Shown: positions 1 through 9,462, numbered from the stretch's first letter. The stretch: 64,000 nt of DNA from Streptomyces sp. Ncost-T10-10d (GCF_900091955.1 NZ_FMDF01000170.1:17807-81806), one strand, 5' to 3'. The notes: a model not told the origin generated them from the sequence alone. Program-made: numbers and translations.

Positions 1-128
1 CGGCCTTCGGCTTCTCCATGTGGCTCCTGGCGGGCTCCGGCTACGCAGCCGTCTACCAGGGCGTGCTGTTTCTCTTCGCGGGTGTCCTGGTCTACGCGTG
101 GATGTCGGCCCGCAAGGCGCGCGCCTGA
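1..128 (+). CDS. APC-family amino acid permease, C-terminal end (partial)
   Basis: The reading frame is open from the window edge (first full codon at base 3) to a TGA at 126-128. It encodes about 41 residues: a hydrophobic segment (VLFLFAGVLVYAWM) followed by a short basic tail (ARKARA). This pattern, a final transmembrane helix with a positively charged cytoplasmic end, is typical of APC-superfamily amino acid transporters. Only the last helix is visible, so substrate and exact family cannot be given; another multi-spanning transporter is possible. Confidence 0.5.
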   Translation, partial: AFGFSMWLLAGSGYAAVYQGVLFLFAGVLVYAWMSARKARA

Positions 129-941
129 CGCCTCACCGGGGGACCGGTCAGCCGATCGGCCAGGTGTGGACGCGTGCGTGGGAACGCATGTGCTCGACGT
201 GCCGGCAGGTCATCAGGCGCAGCTCTTCACAGCCGCATGCGGGCTTGCCCCAGGACGGCTGACGGCGGCCATGCCGACGGCTCGGTCCAGGCGGCGCCGG
301 CTTCCTCACGTACGGCGTGCGGTTCGGTGCGCCACAGGTCCGCGGCGACGACGCGGGCCGATGGCGCATACGCGATGGCTAGCGTCGAACTCGTGGGCCG
401 TCTTCATCACGTGCGAGGCGGCCGTGCAGTCGCCGCGCCGACGGACCGCGGCCCGGCGCCCGGCATGGGCAATCCGGAATCGGACGGACTGCGGGCCACT
501 GCACGCCGGTGGCGCACACCTCGCATCCCACTCACGGAAGACCGGCGGTGTGGCGGCGGTGTGCGCCCGGTTCCGAGAGTTCCCGTCGGGGGTGTGACGC
601 GGACCGGAGGTGCCCGGAGACAGCCGGCTGAGGGGGAAGCCGCCGACGTTCAGAGTTCCGCCAACTGCCCATGAAGATCGCCGGTCGGGTGAACGGAGTC
701 ATGCCGTCGAGGGCGACGGGGCAACGCGCCCCACCCCTTGCGGCGGCGGGACCCCGCACATCGCTCGCGGGTGGGCCCGACGCACCGGCCCGGCACCACT
801 CTGCACGTCAGGGCGAAGTCGGCCGATCAGGTGCCGATATCGCGATTCTGCGTAGTCCCTTCGAGTAATGCGTTACCCATAAAGGGCGAACCGGAACAAT
901 GGGGGCGGGGGGTGGAAGGAAGATCGACGGGAGAGTGGTGC
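129..941. other. Intergenic stretch with no convincing gene
   Basis: About 800 bases between the permease end and qcrB. The overlapping ORFs on both strands here have no recognisable domain and no good ribosome binding site. One minus-strand frame (148-369) ends in a Cys/His-rich stretch (CGCEELRLMTCRHVEHMRSH) that could be the remnant of a small zinc-binding protein, but its upstream part is not protein-like. The last ~100 bases presumably carry the qcrB promoter; no clear -10/-35 pair is seen. Confidence 0.4.
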
Positions 942-2582
942 ATGCCCCTGCGGAGGCGTAAGGCGCAGCTGAAGGCCCGGGCCGGGCAGGCGGCGGTCAG
1001 TGGATACGGTGCGGTGGATGCGCGCCTGCCCGTCAGTGAGCTGGCCAGGCAGTTGCTGCGCAAGGCCTTTCCCGACCACTGGTCTTTTCTCCTGGGCGAG
1101 ATCGCCCTCTACTCCTTCGTGGTCCTGCTCCTCACCGGCGTGTACCTCACCCTGTTCTTCGACCCGAGCATGATGGAGAGCGTCTACACCGGTTCCTATG
1201 CGCCCCTTCAGGGCGTGAGGATGACGCAGGCCTACACCACCACCCTCGACATCAGCTTCGCCGTGCGCGGGGGTCTGCTGATCCGTCAGATCCACCACTG
1301 GGCGGCACTGGTGTTCGTCGCCGCAATCGCCGTCCATATGCTGCGGATCTTCTTCACCGGCGCCTTCCGTAAACCGCGGGAGGCCAACTGGATCGTGGGC
1401 GTGACACTGTTCGTACTCGCACTCCTCGAAGGATTCGCGGGCTACTCGCTGCCCGACGACCTGCTGTCCGGTACGGGCCTGAGGACGGCGGCCACCATTG
1501 TGGGGTCGATCCCTGTCGTCGGAACGTACTTGGAGCTGTTCGTCTTCGGCGGACAGTTCCCGGGCAATGACGTGATCCCCCGTCTGTATCCCGTGCATGT
1601 CCTGCTCGTGCCCGGCCTGATCGTGGCGCTGATCACCGCTCATCTCATCCTGGTGGTCTACCTCAAACACACGCACTGGGCGGGTCAGGGGAGGACCAAT
1701 GAGAACGCCGTCGGCTCACCGGCGTTTCCTCATTTCACCGCGAAGACCACAGGTTTCTTCCTCATGGTGTTCGGCGTGCTGACCTTGCTGGGCGCGCTCG
1801 CCCAGATCAACCCCGTATGGAACTACGGCCCCTACCGCGCCAACCAGGTTTCCGGTAACGCACAGCCGGACTGGTATGTCGGGTTCCTGGAGGGGGCGCT
1901 CCGGCTGATGCCGCCATGGGAGACCGACATCGCGGGCCACACCATCATGTGGAATGTGTTCATTCCGGCGGTCGTGCTGCCAGGCGTGGTCTTCACCATG
2001 CTGTTCCTCTATCCCTTCTTCGAGAAATGGGTGACGGGCGACCGCAGGGAACACCATCTGTGTGACCGGCCGCGCAACCGGCCGACCCGTACGGGGCTCG
2101 GCGTGGCGGCCATCGTCTTCTACGCCGTTCTCCTGGTCGCCGGCGGCAACGACGTCGTCGCCTTCTCGTTCAGGGTTTCGGTCGAGGCCATGACCTGGAT
2201 CCTCAGAGCCGCGCTGATCGCCGCTCCGCTCCTGGCCTTCGCGCTGACCAAACGCCTCTGCCTGGCCCTCCAGATGCGGGACCGCCGCCGACTGGCCGAG
2301 GGCGAGGAGACCGGCCAGGTGACCCAGTCGATCAACGGCGACCTCTCGGAGAGCCGCCGCGGCCTGAGCCCGACAGCCCGCTACCGCATCCTGATGCGTG
2401 ATGTCCCGACGCCCTTGGAGCTCCCCGCGCAGGGCCCGGTCTCGCGTCGGCGACGGGTTCGGTCCGTATTGAGCGGCTGGTACTACGGGGACCGCGTGGA
2501 ACTGCCCGTCACGGACGAGCAACGGTCCCGGATCGCCGAGCGGACCGCGCCGCCGGAGCGGGTCCGCGAGCCCGAGGACTGA
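942..2582 (+). CDS. qcrB: Cytochrome bc1 complex cytochrome b subunit (second-copy QcrB)
   Basis: Encodes 546 aa, the membrane cytochrome b that oxidises menaquinol and passes electrons toward the aa3 oxidase. The start is the ATG at 942 after a GGGAGAG stretch; upstream in-frame codons are not protein-like. Four b-heme ligand histidines are visible as H118/H132 and H219/H234 (first pair 14 apart, second 15). Multiple membrane helices are present, with the Q-site region PDW (written as QPDWYVGFLEG), and a long hydrophilic actinobacterial C-terminal tail. No qcrA or qcrC is adjacent, so this is not the canonical qcrCAB operon. It converges with ctaF 9 bp away. Together with the oxidase genes it looks like an auxiliary respiratory set; that role is inferred. 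Confidence 0.9.
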   Translation: MPLRRRKAQLKARAGQAAVSGYGAVDARLPVSELARQLLRKAFPDHWSFLLGEIALYSFVVLLLTGVYLTLFFDPSMMESVYTGSYAPLQGVRMTQAYTTTLDISFAVRGGLLIRQIHHWAALVFVAAIAVHMLRIFFTGAFRKPREANWIVGVTLFVLALLEGFAGYSLPDDLLSGTGLRTAATIVGSIPVVGTYLELFVFGGQFPGNDVIPRLYPVHVLLVPGLIVALITAHLILVVYLKHTHWAGQGRTNENAVGSPAFPHFTAKTTGFFLMVFGVLTLLGALAQINPVWNYGPYRANQVSGNAQPDWYVGFLEGALRLMPPWETDIAGHTIMWNVFIPAVVLPGVVFTMLFLYPFFEKWVTGDRREHHLCDRPRNRPTRTGLGVAAIVFYAVLLVAGGNDVVAFSFRVSVEAMTWILRAALIAAPLLAFALTKRLCLALQMRDRRRLAEGEETGQVTQSINGDLSESRRGLSPTARYRILMRDVPTPLELPAQGPVSRRRRVRSVLSGWYYGDRVELPVTDEQRSRIAERTAPPERVREPED

Positions 2583-2591
2583 GAGCCGCCC

Positions 2592-2981
2592 TCAGCCCTG
2601 GGCACGGCCGTATTGGAAGACCATTCCGAACACCCCTGCCAGGACCACGCCCAGCCCGATCACGAAGAGCCACAGACCGAACACCACGCCGAGAGCGAGC
2701 ACGGCCGTTCCTGTGGCTGTCAGCGACGGCCAGATGCTGTGCGGAGGAAAGAAGTCCACCGGACCGGACCGCTCATGGATGTGCCCGTCCCCGCGGTCCT
2801 CGGGGCGCAGTCCCTTCCTCCGGTAGTTGGTGGCGAAGAAGAACGTGACCAGCGACGCCATGAGGAACGAGATGGTAAGAGCCGCCGTGCCTGTCGGATC
2901 CCGGGACCACACGGCGTAGAGAACATCCGTCACGAGAAAGAACCCCGCGACTCCGGCGAAGAGAACTGCCTCGGTCTTCAT
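2592..2981 (-). CDS. ctaF: Cytochrome c oxidase subunit 4 (CtaF-like)
   Basis: A 129-aa membrane protein starting MKTEAVLFAG, with two hydrophobic helices before a charged middle (residues ~45-70) and two more near the C-terminus. This is the four-helix organisation of actinobacterial cytochrome c oxidase subunit IV. Its ATG (2979-2981) overlaps the TGA of ctaD (2978-2980) as ATGA, so the two are translationally coupled. The hydrophilic loop contains HIHERSGPVDFFPPHS, and this link with the oxidase is the main reason for the call. It probably stabilises the aa3 oxidase rather than binding cofactors. Confidence 0.85.
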   Translation of the reverse strand: MKTEAVLFAGVAGFFLVTDVLYAVWSRDPTGTAALTISFLMASLVTFFFATNYRRKGLRPEDRGDGHIHERSGPVDFFPPHSIWPSLTATGTAVLALGVVFGLWLFVIGLGVVLAGVFGMVFQYGRAQG

Positions 2982-4690
2982 TCGCCCGACTCCTCTGCGG
3001 CGCCCGATGTGGAGTGGGACCCGCCTCGGCCGAGGCCCGGCTGCTCCGGCGTGAGGGGGTGGTGCAGGTCGAAGGCCGGCGAGTCGGAACGTACGCGAGG
3101 CAATGCCCGGAAATTGTGTCTCGGGGGCGGACAGGAGGTCGCCCACTCCAGGGAACGGCCGAACCCCCACGGGTCGTCCACCTCGACCTTCGGCGCGCAA
3201 CGGCTGGTGTGCCACACGTTGTACAGGAATGGCAGTGTCGACAGACCCAGCAGAAAGGAGCCGATGGACGAGATCGTATTGAGCAGCGTGAAGCCGTCCG
3301 CCGAGAGATAGTCGGCGTAACGCCGGGGCATTCCGGCCTCGCCCAGCCAGTGCTGGACCAGGAAGGTCAGCTGAAAGCCGATGAACAAGGTCCAGAAATG
3401 GACACGTCCGATGCGTTCATCCAGCATGCGTCCGGTCAACTTGGGCCACCAGAAGTAGAAGCCGCCGAACATCGCGAAGACCACTGTTCCGAAGAGCACG
3501 TAATGGAGGTGGGCGACGATGAAGTACGAATCGGTGAGATGGAAGTCCAGCGGGGGTGAGGCGATCAGCACTCCACTGAGGCCGCCGAGGAGAAAAGTCA
3601 CGAGGAAGCCGATCGCCCAGAGCATGGGTGTCTCGAACGAGATACTGCCGTGCCACATGGTGCCGATCCAGTTGAAGAACTTGACACCGGTGGGCACGGC
3701 GATGATGAACGACATGGCGGAGAAGAAGGGCAGGAGAACGGCTCCCGTAGCGAACATGTGATGGGCCCAGACAACCGCCGAGAGCATGGTGATGCTGATC
3801 GTGGCCATCACCATTCCGAAATACCCGAACATCGGCTTCCGGCTGAACGCCGGAATGATCTCGCTGACCACTCCGAAGAAGGGCAACGCGACAATGTATA
3901 CCTCGGGATGGCCGAAGAACCAGAACAGGTGCTGCCACAGCAGTGCCCCGCCGTTCGCGGAGTCGAAGACATGCGCCCCGAACTTCCGGTCGGCTTCGAG
4001 GACGAGCAGTGTGGCCGCGAGCACCGGAAATGCGAGCAGCGCGAGGATCGAGGTGAACAGGACGTTCCAGGTGAAGATCGGCATCCGGAACATGGTCATA
4101 CCCGGGGCGCGCAGACAGACGATCGTAGTGATGAAATTGACCGATGCCAGGGTCGTACTGATCCCAGACAGCACCAGGCCCATGGTCCAGAGGTCTCCGC
4201 CGGCGCCGGGCGAGAAGACGGCACTGTTCAGTGGGGCGTAGGCGAACCAGCCGAAGTGTGCCGCGCCGCCGGGCACCACGAATCCTGACACCACGATGAT
4301 TCCGCCGAAGAGGAAGAGCCAGTAGGTGAGCGCGTTGAGGCGGGGGAAGGCGACGTCGGGCGCGCCGATCTGAAGCGGCATGACGGCGTTCGCGAAGCCG
4401 CCGAACATCGGTGTGGCGAACAGCAGCATCATGATGGTGCCGTGGATGGTGAACAGCTGGTTGTACTGTTCCGTGCTGACGATCTGGAGTCCTGGCCGGG
4501 CCAGCTCCGTTCGCATGACCATGGCCATCACTCCGGCCAGCAGGAAGAACCCGAACGCGGTGACCATATAGAGATTGCCGATGACCTTGTGGTCCGTGGT
4601 CGTCAGCCAGCCCATGAGCCTCACACCGGCATCGATGCGCTTGTTGGCCACAGGCTCGGCCGACGGGGCTTCCTGCAGGTCCTGTGCCAT
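2978..4690 (-). CDS. ctaD: Cytochrome c oxidase subunit I (second-copy CtaD)
   Basis: Encodes 570 aa, the catalytic heme-copper subunit of aa3 oxidase. The metal ligands are in place: FTIHGTIMM (low-spin heme His), GHPEVYIVALP (CuB His and cross-linked Tyr), WAHHMF (CuB His pair) and AHLHYVLFG (heme a3 and a His). I chose the ATG at 4690 (MAQDLQEAPS) because GGAG lies 5 bp upstream on this strand; an upstream in-frame codon at 4738 is less well placed. No ctaC (subunit II) or ctaE (subunit III) lies beside it, so the partner subunits must be encoded elsewhere. Confidence 0.93.
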   Translation of the reverse strand: MAQDLQEAPSAEPVANKRIDAGVRLMGWLTTTDHKVIGNLYMVTAFGFFLLAGVMAMVMRTELARPGLQIVSTEQYNQLFTIHGTIMMLLFATPMFGGFANAVMPLQIGAPDVAFPRLNALTYWLFLFGGIIVVSGFVVPGGAAHFGWFAYAPLNSAVFSPGAGGDLWTMGLVLSGISTTLASVNFITTIVCLRAPGMTMFRMPIFTWNVLFTSILALLAFPVLAATLLVLEADRKFGAHVFDSANGGALLWQHLFWFFGHPEVYIVALPFFGVVSEIIPAFSRKPMFGYFGMVMATISITMLSAVVWAHHMFATGAVLLPFFSAMSFIIAVPTGVKFFNWIGTMWHGSISFETPMLWAIGFLVTFLLGGLSGVLIASPPLDFHLTDSYFIVAHLHYVLFGTVVFAMFGGFYFWWPKLTGRMLDERIGRVHFWTLFIGFQLTFLVQHWLGEAGMPRRYADYLSADGFTLLNTISSIGSFLLGLSTLPFLYNVWHTSRCAPKVEVDDPWGFGRSLEWATSCPPPRHNFRALPRVRSDSPAFDLHHPLTPEQPGLGRGGSHSTSGAAEESGE

Positions 4691-5229
4691 CGGTTCTCCG
4701 TCCCTCCCGGTTGACTCGATGGTGGAGCCTGCCACCATGGAGGGCCCGTACGACTGGCGGTGACACCTCGAATTTCACCAGTTCACCGGTGCTCCGATCG
4801 GGTGTGCCGGCCTCCCGCTGCGTCCAGGACGCCCGGCGGTCATGAGTCAGACCGTCGTCACGTCCGGTGCGGGCGCCGGGGCGGGCCGGGTGACGGCGCG
4901 TCTGTCCGGGCGGGAACGCATGACTATGCCCTGGCAGCGGACCCGACGCCTACCAAGGTGAGCAACGTCTGGCCGGAGCAGAGCACTCGGCTCAGATGTA
5001 TCGAGTCACGCCACCGCGCACGGGCAGGGCATCGTAGGCGGCCCCCGGGCCGAAAGTTCCCCGCGACCCCGGCGTACCGGACCGCCCTCACGACCGTCTC
5101 TCGGCTGTTCCGAAAGTCGTTGTATCACGCACGAGGTCTGCCGGATAGTGTGTCCATCCGGGTGGAGGCGGTGCAACAGCGAGGGGGCGGGTCAGTGGCG
5201 GACGGTGTGGCAGGGGCCGGAGCACTGCG
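4691..5229. other. Divergent intergenic region, no gene seen
   Basis: About 540 bases between the divergently read ctaD and the LuxR-type regulator. Neither strand shows a frame with domain-like sequence. It must hold both promoters; I see no unambiguous palindromic operator. Confidence 0.45.
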
Positions 5230-6162
5230 GTGTTGCGGGGTGTGTCCGGTGTGGGAGTCCGGTCGTTCCGGGTGCGGCTGCGTCGAGGGACGGCGCTGAG
5301 CGCCGAAGGTCCTCGCCCGTCCGGCGTGGCGCTGGATGCGGCAGAGGCATCCCTGCTCACGTTCCTCGGTCTGGAGCCGTTGGAGGATGCGGTGTACCGG
5401 CTCCTCGTCGACCGGCCCGACAGTGAACCCGCCGCGCTCGTGGGCGAGTCGACGGGGTGCGTCGAGGAGGTCGCGCCTGCCCTCGATGCCCTGGTGGAGC
5501 GCGGTCTCGCCAGCGTCCGGCCCATCGCCGACGCCGACGCCGTGCGCTATCGGGCCTCCTCTCCCGTGCTCGCTCTCGGCCCTCTGCTGGAATCCCGTCG
5601 GGCGGCCTTGCATCGCGTCGAGTCGCTCGTGACGAACCTGGCCGAACGGCACCGTTCCGCCCAGGCCCACGCCTCGGGGGCACCCATCGAGGTGCTGTCG
5701 GGGGCGGCTGCGATCCGTCGCAGGCTCCTGCTGATGCAGGATCAGCGGGTGGCCCTGCTGCCGCTCGCGCCGGAGCGCGACGACGTCGATCCGGTCGCGC
5801 TGGCCGTGCACGGTACCGGACTGCTCACGGCGCTCAGTTCGCTCTTCGAAGGGCATTTCGAGAGAGGCTGGCGCCTGCTGCCCTCCGGTGCGGACCCCGG
5901 TGCCGGGCACACGGGCGGGGCCGGACTCGACGCAGTGGACCGGCAGATCGTCTCCCTGTTGTACGTGGGACTCACCGACGCGGCCATCGCCCGTCAGCTC
6001 GGCATGGGGCACCGTACCGTCCAGCGCCGCCTGCAGTCCCTCATGGCCGAGGTGGGGGCGGCCACCCGTTTCCAGCTCGGCTGGCACGCTGCGTGCAGCG
6101 GCTGGTTGGACGAGACGGACACGCAAAGCACCCCGAACCGGCGGGAAAACAGCGCCGTCTGA
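5230..6162 (+). CDS. LuxR-family transcriptional regulator next to an M4 protease
   Basis: Encodes 310 aa from a GTG at 5230 with GGAG 8 bp upstream. Residues ~35-110 look like a TrmB/winged-helix-type segment (LVDRPDSEPAALVGES). The C-terminus (~235-290) is a LuxR HTH: LLYVGLTDAAIARQLGMG followed by HRTVQRRLQSLM. There is no receiver domain, so it is not a classical response regulator. It lies 150 bp upstream of a secreted metalloprotease on the same strand, and this regulator/protease pairing suggests local control of the protease. The last 130 bp are duplicated at 53995-54131 in a decayed copy of this locus. Confidence 0.85.
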   Translation: MLRGVSGVGVRSFRVRLRRGTALSAEGPRPSGVALDAAEASLLTFLGLEPLEDAVYRLLVDRPDSEPAALVGESTGCVEEVAPALDALVERGLASVRPIADADAVRYRASSPVLALGPLLESRRAALHRVESLVTNLAERHRSAQAHASGAPIEVLSGAAAIRRRLLLMQDQRVALLPLAPERDDVDPVALAVHGTGLLTALSSLFEGHFERGWRLLPSGADPGAGHTGGAGLDAVDRQIVSLLYVGLTDAAIARQLGMGHRTVQRRLQSLMAEVGAATRFQLGWHAACSGWLDETDTQSTPNRRENSAV

Positions 6163-6178
6163 GGCGTATTTACGCCTC
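6161..6178. promoter_or_regulatory. Perfect 8-bp inverted repeat between luxR-type gene and protease
   Basis: GAGGCGTA-TT-TACGCCTC overlaps the regulator stop codon and lies about 135 bp before the protease start. It has no T-run, so it is a weak terminator candidate and a plausible operator. The same palindrome with its immediate 3' flank occurs unchanged at 54130-54147 in the decayed copy, although the flanking coding sequence there has diverged. Confidence 0.5.
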
Positions 6179-6312
6179 GGCGTGTTCACGCCAGGGACAT
6201 CTCTTGTACGCCCCACCGACGTGACGAAACATCTAGGCACCGAACGCGTGGGGCCCTCGCACCTCACGCGGCTGGGCGAGTTCACGTATCTGTGCGATAG
6301 GGGAGGGTTCAC

Positions 6313-9021
6313 GTGTTCCCGATACGACAAAGACGGCTCCGCCGGGTCCTGGCCGCGGCAGTGGTCGTCGCCGCCACCGGCTCGACGCTGCTGACGTCAC
6401 CGGCCTGGGCCGAGGAGGACGCCCCGCCGGCCACCTCCGTGGCCGGTGACCGGGTGCCGGTCGCGCCCGCTATGACTCAGCGTCTCGACGACACGGTCCG
6501 TGAGGACACTCCGGCCCAGGCCGCACGGGCGCACCTGAAAGCCCACCAGGACACGTACAAGGTTCCGGTCACGGACCTCGAGACCGTCAGCACCAGCAAG
6601 GACGGCAAGCAGTCATCCGTCCGCTTCCAGCAGAAGCACAACGGCGTGCCGGTCTTCGGTGCCGAATACGCCGTGCAGACCGAGGCAGCGGACGGCGGTC
6701 AGAGCGTCACTTCCGCCACGGGCACCCTGTACACGGACCTGTCGGTCTCCACCGCACCGCGCGTTTCCGAGGCCACCGCCAAGAAGCGGATGTTCTCCCT
6801 CGACGGAAAGCTGCCGCGGGTCAAGGACGCCAAGACCGAGGGCCACGGCCTCATCGTCCTGCCGGACGCCCGAGGCGGCAAGCTGGCCTGGCACTTCACC
6901 GTCACGGGTGCCCAGGCCGATGGCAGCCCGGTGCGCCAGGAGGTGTACGTCGACGCGAACATCGGCGGCATCGCCCTCTCGTACAACAACATCGACGCCG
7001 CGGATGCCGCGCCGGTCAAGGGGACGGGCGTGCGCGTGGACGGCTCCGAGGCGGAGCTGGACATCAACAAGGAGGCGGGCGGGTCGTACACGCTCGTCGA
7101 CTCCACACGGGACATGTACGCGCGGACCGGCGGCCAGATCCGCACGTACGACGCCCAGCGCAAGAGCTACTCGCTCGTGGCGGGCGGTCCGGTCACCGAG
7201 GACATTCCCCTGGCGACCTCCGCGAGCGACCGGTTCGAAGCCACCAACACGTCCTCCGGTGCGGTCGACGCGCACCTGAACGCGGCGAAGGTCTACGCAT
7301 ACCTCAAGGACAAGCTCGGCCGTGACGGTGTTGACGGCAAGGGCGGCACGATCTATTCCGTCGTCAACGTCGCGAACAACGGCAAGGACTACGCCAACGC
7401 CTTCTGGGACGGCTCCAAGATGGTCTACGGCCACATGGATGGCGTGCCGCTGTCCGTGGGCCTGGACGTGGTCGGCCACGAGATGACCCACGGCGTCACC
7501 GAGCACTCCGCAGGGCTTGTCTACCTGAACCAGTCGGGCGCCCTCAACGAGGCGATCTCCGACTACTTCGGCAATGCGATGGAGACCGCCGACAAGGGCG
7601 TCGCGATGAGCGACCCGACGTCCGGCCTCATCGGTGAATATCTCTGCAACGGCACGAAGCCGCTGAAGGAGTGCGCGCTGCGCGACCTCAACGACGGCCG
7701 CAACGCGCAGACGGACTACGAGCCCATCACGCTCGACATCGACAACGGCGGCGTACACTCCAACTCCACCATCGTCGGTGGCGCGCTGTGGGACATCCGC
7801 AAGAACATCGACGCCGGCCTCGCCGACCGCATCATGTACCGGGCGGCCCAGAACTACCTCACCCCGCTGTCCGGCTTCACCGACATGCGCAACGCGGTCA
7901 CCCTGGCCGCGAAGTCCCTGAAGGTCTCCGCTGCCGACCTCGACACCATCGGCCGGGCCTTCGACGACCACGGCATCGAGCGGGGCTGGGAGCAGAAGTC
8001 CGGCACCCACGACGGCACCACCATCGGCGCCGATGTCCTGCCCGCCTACGAGGTCTACAGCGGCATCGACGAGCAGGCCGCCCAGATCAGCGGCGATGTC
8101 TACGCCATTGGCCACGGTGACGCGATCGCCTGGGACCAGGGCAGCGCCGCCTTCGGTATCACGGTCGGCCGCTTCGGCAAGAGGCCCCAGCACGAGCTGG
8201 CGCAGTCGGACGCCTACCTGATGGACCCGTCCCTCGACGACGAGCGGGTCGTCTTCACCCGGATCTCCGCCGCCGGTGTCGGCATCTACCAGGCCGGCGA
8301 CAAGGGGCAGGGCGCGATCAAGAAGCTGGTGGACACCCCGGACGCCGACGAGACCGAGCCGGTCACCGAGAACGGTGCCCTCGCCTACATCAGCACCACT
8401 GCCGACGGTGAGCAGGACGTCATGCTCCTGAAGGCCGACGGCACCACGGTCAACGTGACGCCCGAAGCCGGCACCAAGGCCTCGCGCCTCGCCATGAAGA
8501 ACGGCACCATCGCCTGGGCCGGCGGCGACGGGACGTACCTGTACGTCTACGACATCGCCACGGGGACGACCCAGAACAAGCGGATCCCCGGCTTCCTGTT
8601 CAACAGCATCTCCGACATCCAGCTCACCTCGGACCGCGTCTTCTACCGCACCAGCGGCGGGTTCCTGATCCCCAGCACCACCATCGGATCGACGCCGGCC
8701 GCCGACGTGACCCAGATGAAGAACCTGACCTACCCGAAGAGTCTGTACGTCGCCCAGTTCTCGGTCAGCGACGAGTACTTCGCCTACTCGACGTACGACA
8801 TCTGGGGCGCTCTCGGCGCCTGGAACGGCCCGACCAAGGTGAAGGTCTCCACGACCGAGGACGTGCTGGCCGGGCTGAACAACTTCAGCCTCGCTTCGTG
8901 CTCCTCCGGTTCGCAGCTGGCCCCGTCGCTCGGTGACGGACAGCGCATCGTCTGGCTGGACACCACAGCCGCTGCGACGGACGTGGTGACGCGCGGGACG
9001 TTCGCGGGCACCTGCGAGTAG
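6313..9021 (+). CDS. Secreted M4 (thermolysin-like) metalloprotease with C-terminal beta-propeller-like region
   Basis: Encodes 902 aa from a GTG at 6313 behind GGGAGGG (6301-6307). A Sec signal peptide (RRLRR then a hydrophobic run ending SPAWA) precedes an FTP/PepSY-type propeptide (~45-225). The catalytic domain carries H389-E-M-T-H393 and the third zinc ligand E413 in NEAISDYFG. It also has the conserved histidine of GGVHSNSTIVGGALWD (about residue 480). After ~residue 570 a 330-aa extension has repeated TolB/propeller-like blades, unusual for a minimal thermolysin. The product is an extracellular neutral protease that needs autocleavage of its propeptide. The adjacent LuxR-type gene is its likely regulator. 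Confidence 0.93.
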   Translation: MFPIRQRRLRRVLAAAVVVAATGSTLLTSPAWAEEDAPPATSVAGDRVPVAPAMTQRLDDTVREDTPAQAARAHLKAHQDTYKVPVTDLETVSTSKDGKQSSVRFQQKHNGVPVFGAEYAVQTEAADGGQSVTSATGTLYTDLSVSTAPRVSEATAKKRMFSLDGKLPRVKDAKTEGHGLIVLPDARGGKLAWHFTVTGAQADGSPVRQEVYVDANIGGIALSYNNIDAADAAPVKGTGVRVDGSEAELDINKEAGGSYTLVDSTRDMYARTGGQIRTYDAQRKSYSLVAGGPVTEDIPLATSASDRFEATNTSSGAVDAHLNAAKVYAYLKDKLGRDGVDGKGGTIYSVVNVANNGKDYANAFWDGSKMVYGHMDGVPLSVGLDVVGHEMTHGVTEHSAGLVYLNQSGALNEAISDYFGNAMETADKGVAMSDPTSGLIGEYLCNGTKPLKECALRDLNDGRNAQTDYEPITLDIDNGGVHSNSTIVGGALWDIRKNIDAGLADRIMYRAAQNYLTPLSGFTDMRNAVTLAAKSLKVSAADLDTIGRAFDDHGIERGWEQKSGTHDGTTIGADVLPAYEVYSGIDEQAAQISGDVYAIGHGDAIAWDQGSAAFGITVGRFGKRPQHELAQSDAYLMDPSLDDERVVFTRISAAGVGIYQAGDKGQGAIKKLVDTPDADETEPVTENGALAYISTTADGEQDVMLLKADGTTVNVTPEAGTKASRLAMKNGTIAWAGGDGTYLYVYDIATGTTQNKRIPGFLFNSISDIQLTSDRVFYRTSGGFLIPSTTIGSTPAADVTQMKNLTYPKSLYVAQFSVSDEYFAYSTYDIWGALGAWNGPTKVKVSTTEDVLAGLNNFSLASCSSGSQLAPSLGDGQRIVWLDTTAAATDVVTRGTFAGTCE

Positions 9022-9037
9022 CATCCGCCACACGCCG

Positions 9038-9070
9038 GAGGTGGTCACCGGATCTTCCGGTGACCACCTC
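9038..9070 (+). terminator. Hairpin terminator after the M4 protease
   Basis: Fifteen-base perfect arms (9038-9052 and 9056-9070) with a three-base loop start 17 bp after the protease stop. The stem is GC-rich without a U-tract, as is usual for Streptomyces terminators. Confidence 0.8.
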
Positions 9071-9206
9071 TTCGCATGCGAGCAACGGAATGCTCGCCAA
9101 CTTCCTGGCGGCGACAGTGCGTACCGGACCTGTGACGCCGCTCGCACATCGCCTTTCGATGAACCGTAGCGCTCCGGCAGGTCACGTCGTTCACGGTGAC
9201 ACATGG

Positions 9207-9255
9207 GCCGGCCGGTGTTCTCCGACGCTCAGGGCGCCGGAGAACACCGGCCGGC
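9207..9255. terminator. Strong hairpin terminator downstream of the DUF6381 gene
   Basis: Eighteen-base perfect arms (9207-9224 and 9238-9255) with a 13-base loop lie 18 bp past the stop of the minus-strand DUF6381 gene. With the 9038-9070 hairpin it separates two convergent transcripts. Confidence 0.75.
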
Positions 9256-9273
9256 GTGTTCAGCGGGAGCCGG

Positions 9274-9462
9274 CTACATGGGGTCCATGTTCTGGTTGCC
9301 GCCGCCGCGGCTCTCCTGCTCGCTCTGCTCCTGCAGTCGGCGGGCCTGGTCCGTCAGCCGCTTACGCTCCTTCGGGTCCGAGGTGCGCGCGGCCTCGTCC
9401 TTCATCTCCTGCGCCTTGGCACGCATCTGCTGGGCACGGCCGGATTCACCTGCAACGCTCAT
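9274..9462 (-). CDS. DUF6381-family small protein
   Basis: A 62-aa, highly charged, helix-forming protein (MSVAGESGRAQQMRAKAQEM...), with ARRLQEQSEQES near the C-terminus. It matches the small Streptomyces proteins grouped as DUF6381, recalled by sequence pattern. The ATG at 9462 has AGGAG 5 bp upstream; an in-frame GTG six bases earlier overlaps the Shine-Dalgarno and is rejected. No function is known; coiled-coil character suggests oligomerisation or partner binding. Confidence 0.8.
   Translation of the reverse strand: MSVAGESGRAQQMRAKAQEMKDEAARTSDPKERKRLTDQARRLQEQSEQESRGGGNQNMDPM

Noticed and set aside
148..369. Small Cys/His-rich minus-strand ORF
   Set aside because: Only the last ~30 residues look protein-like and no start with ribosome site is visible; kept as a remark in the intergenic entry.
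5125..6330. 401-codon minus-strand frame opposite the LuxR-type gene
   Set aside because: Shadow frame; the + strand carries a proper HTH and Shine-Dalgarno.
6613..9204. 863-codon minus-strand frame
   Set aside because: Antisense shadow of the M4 protease.
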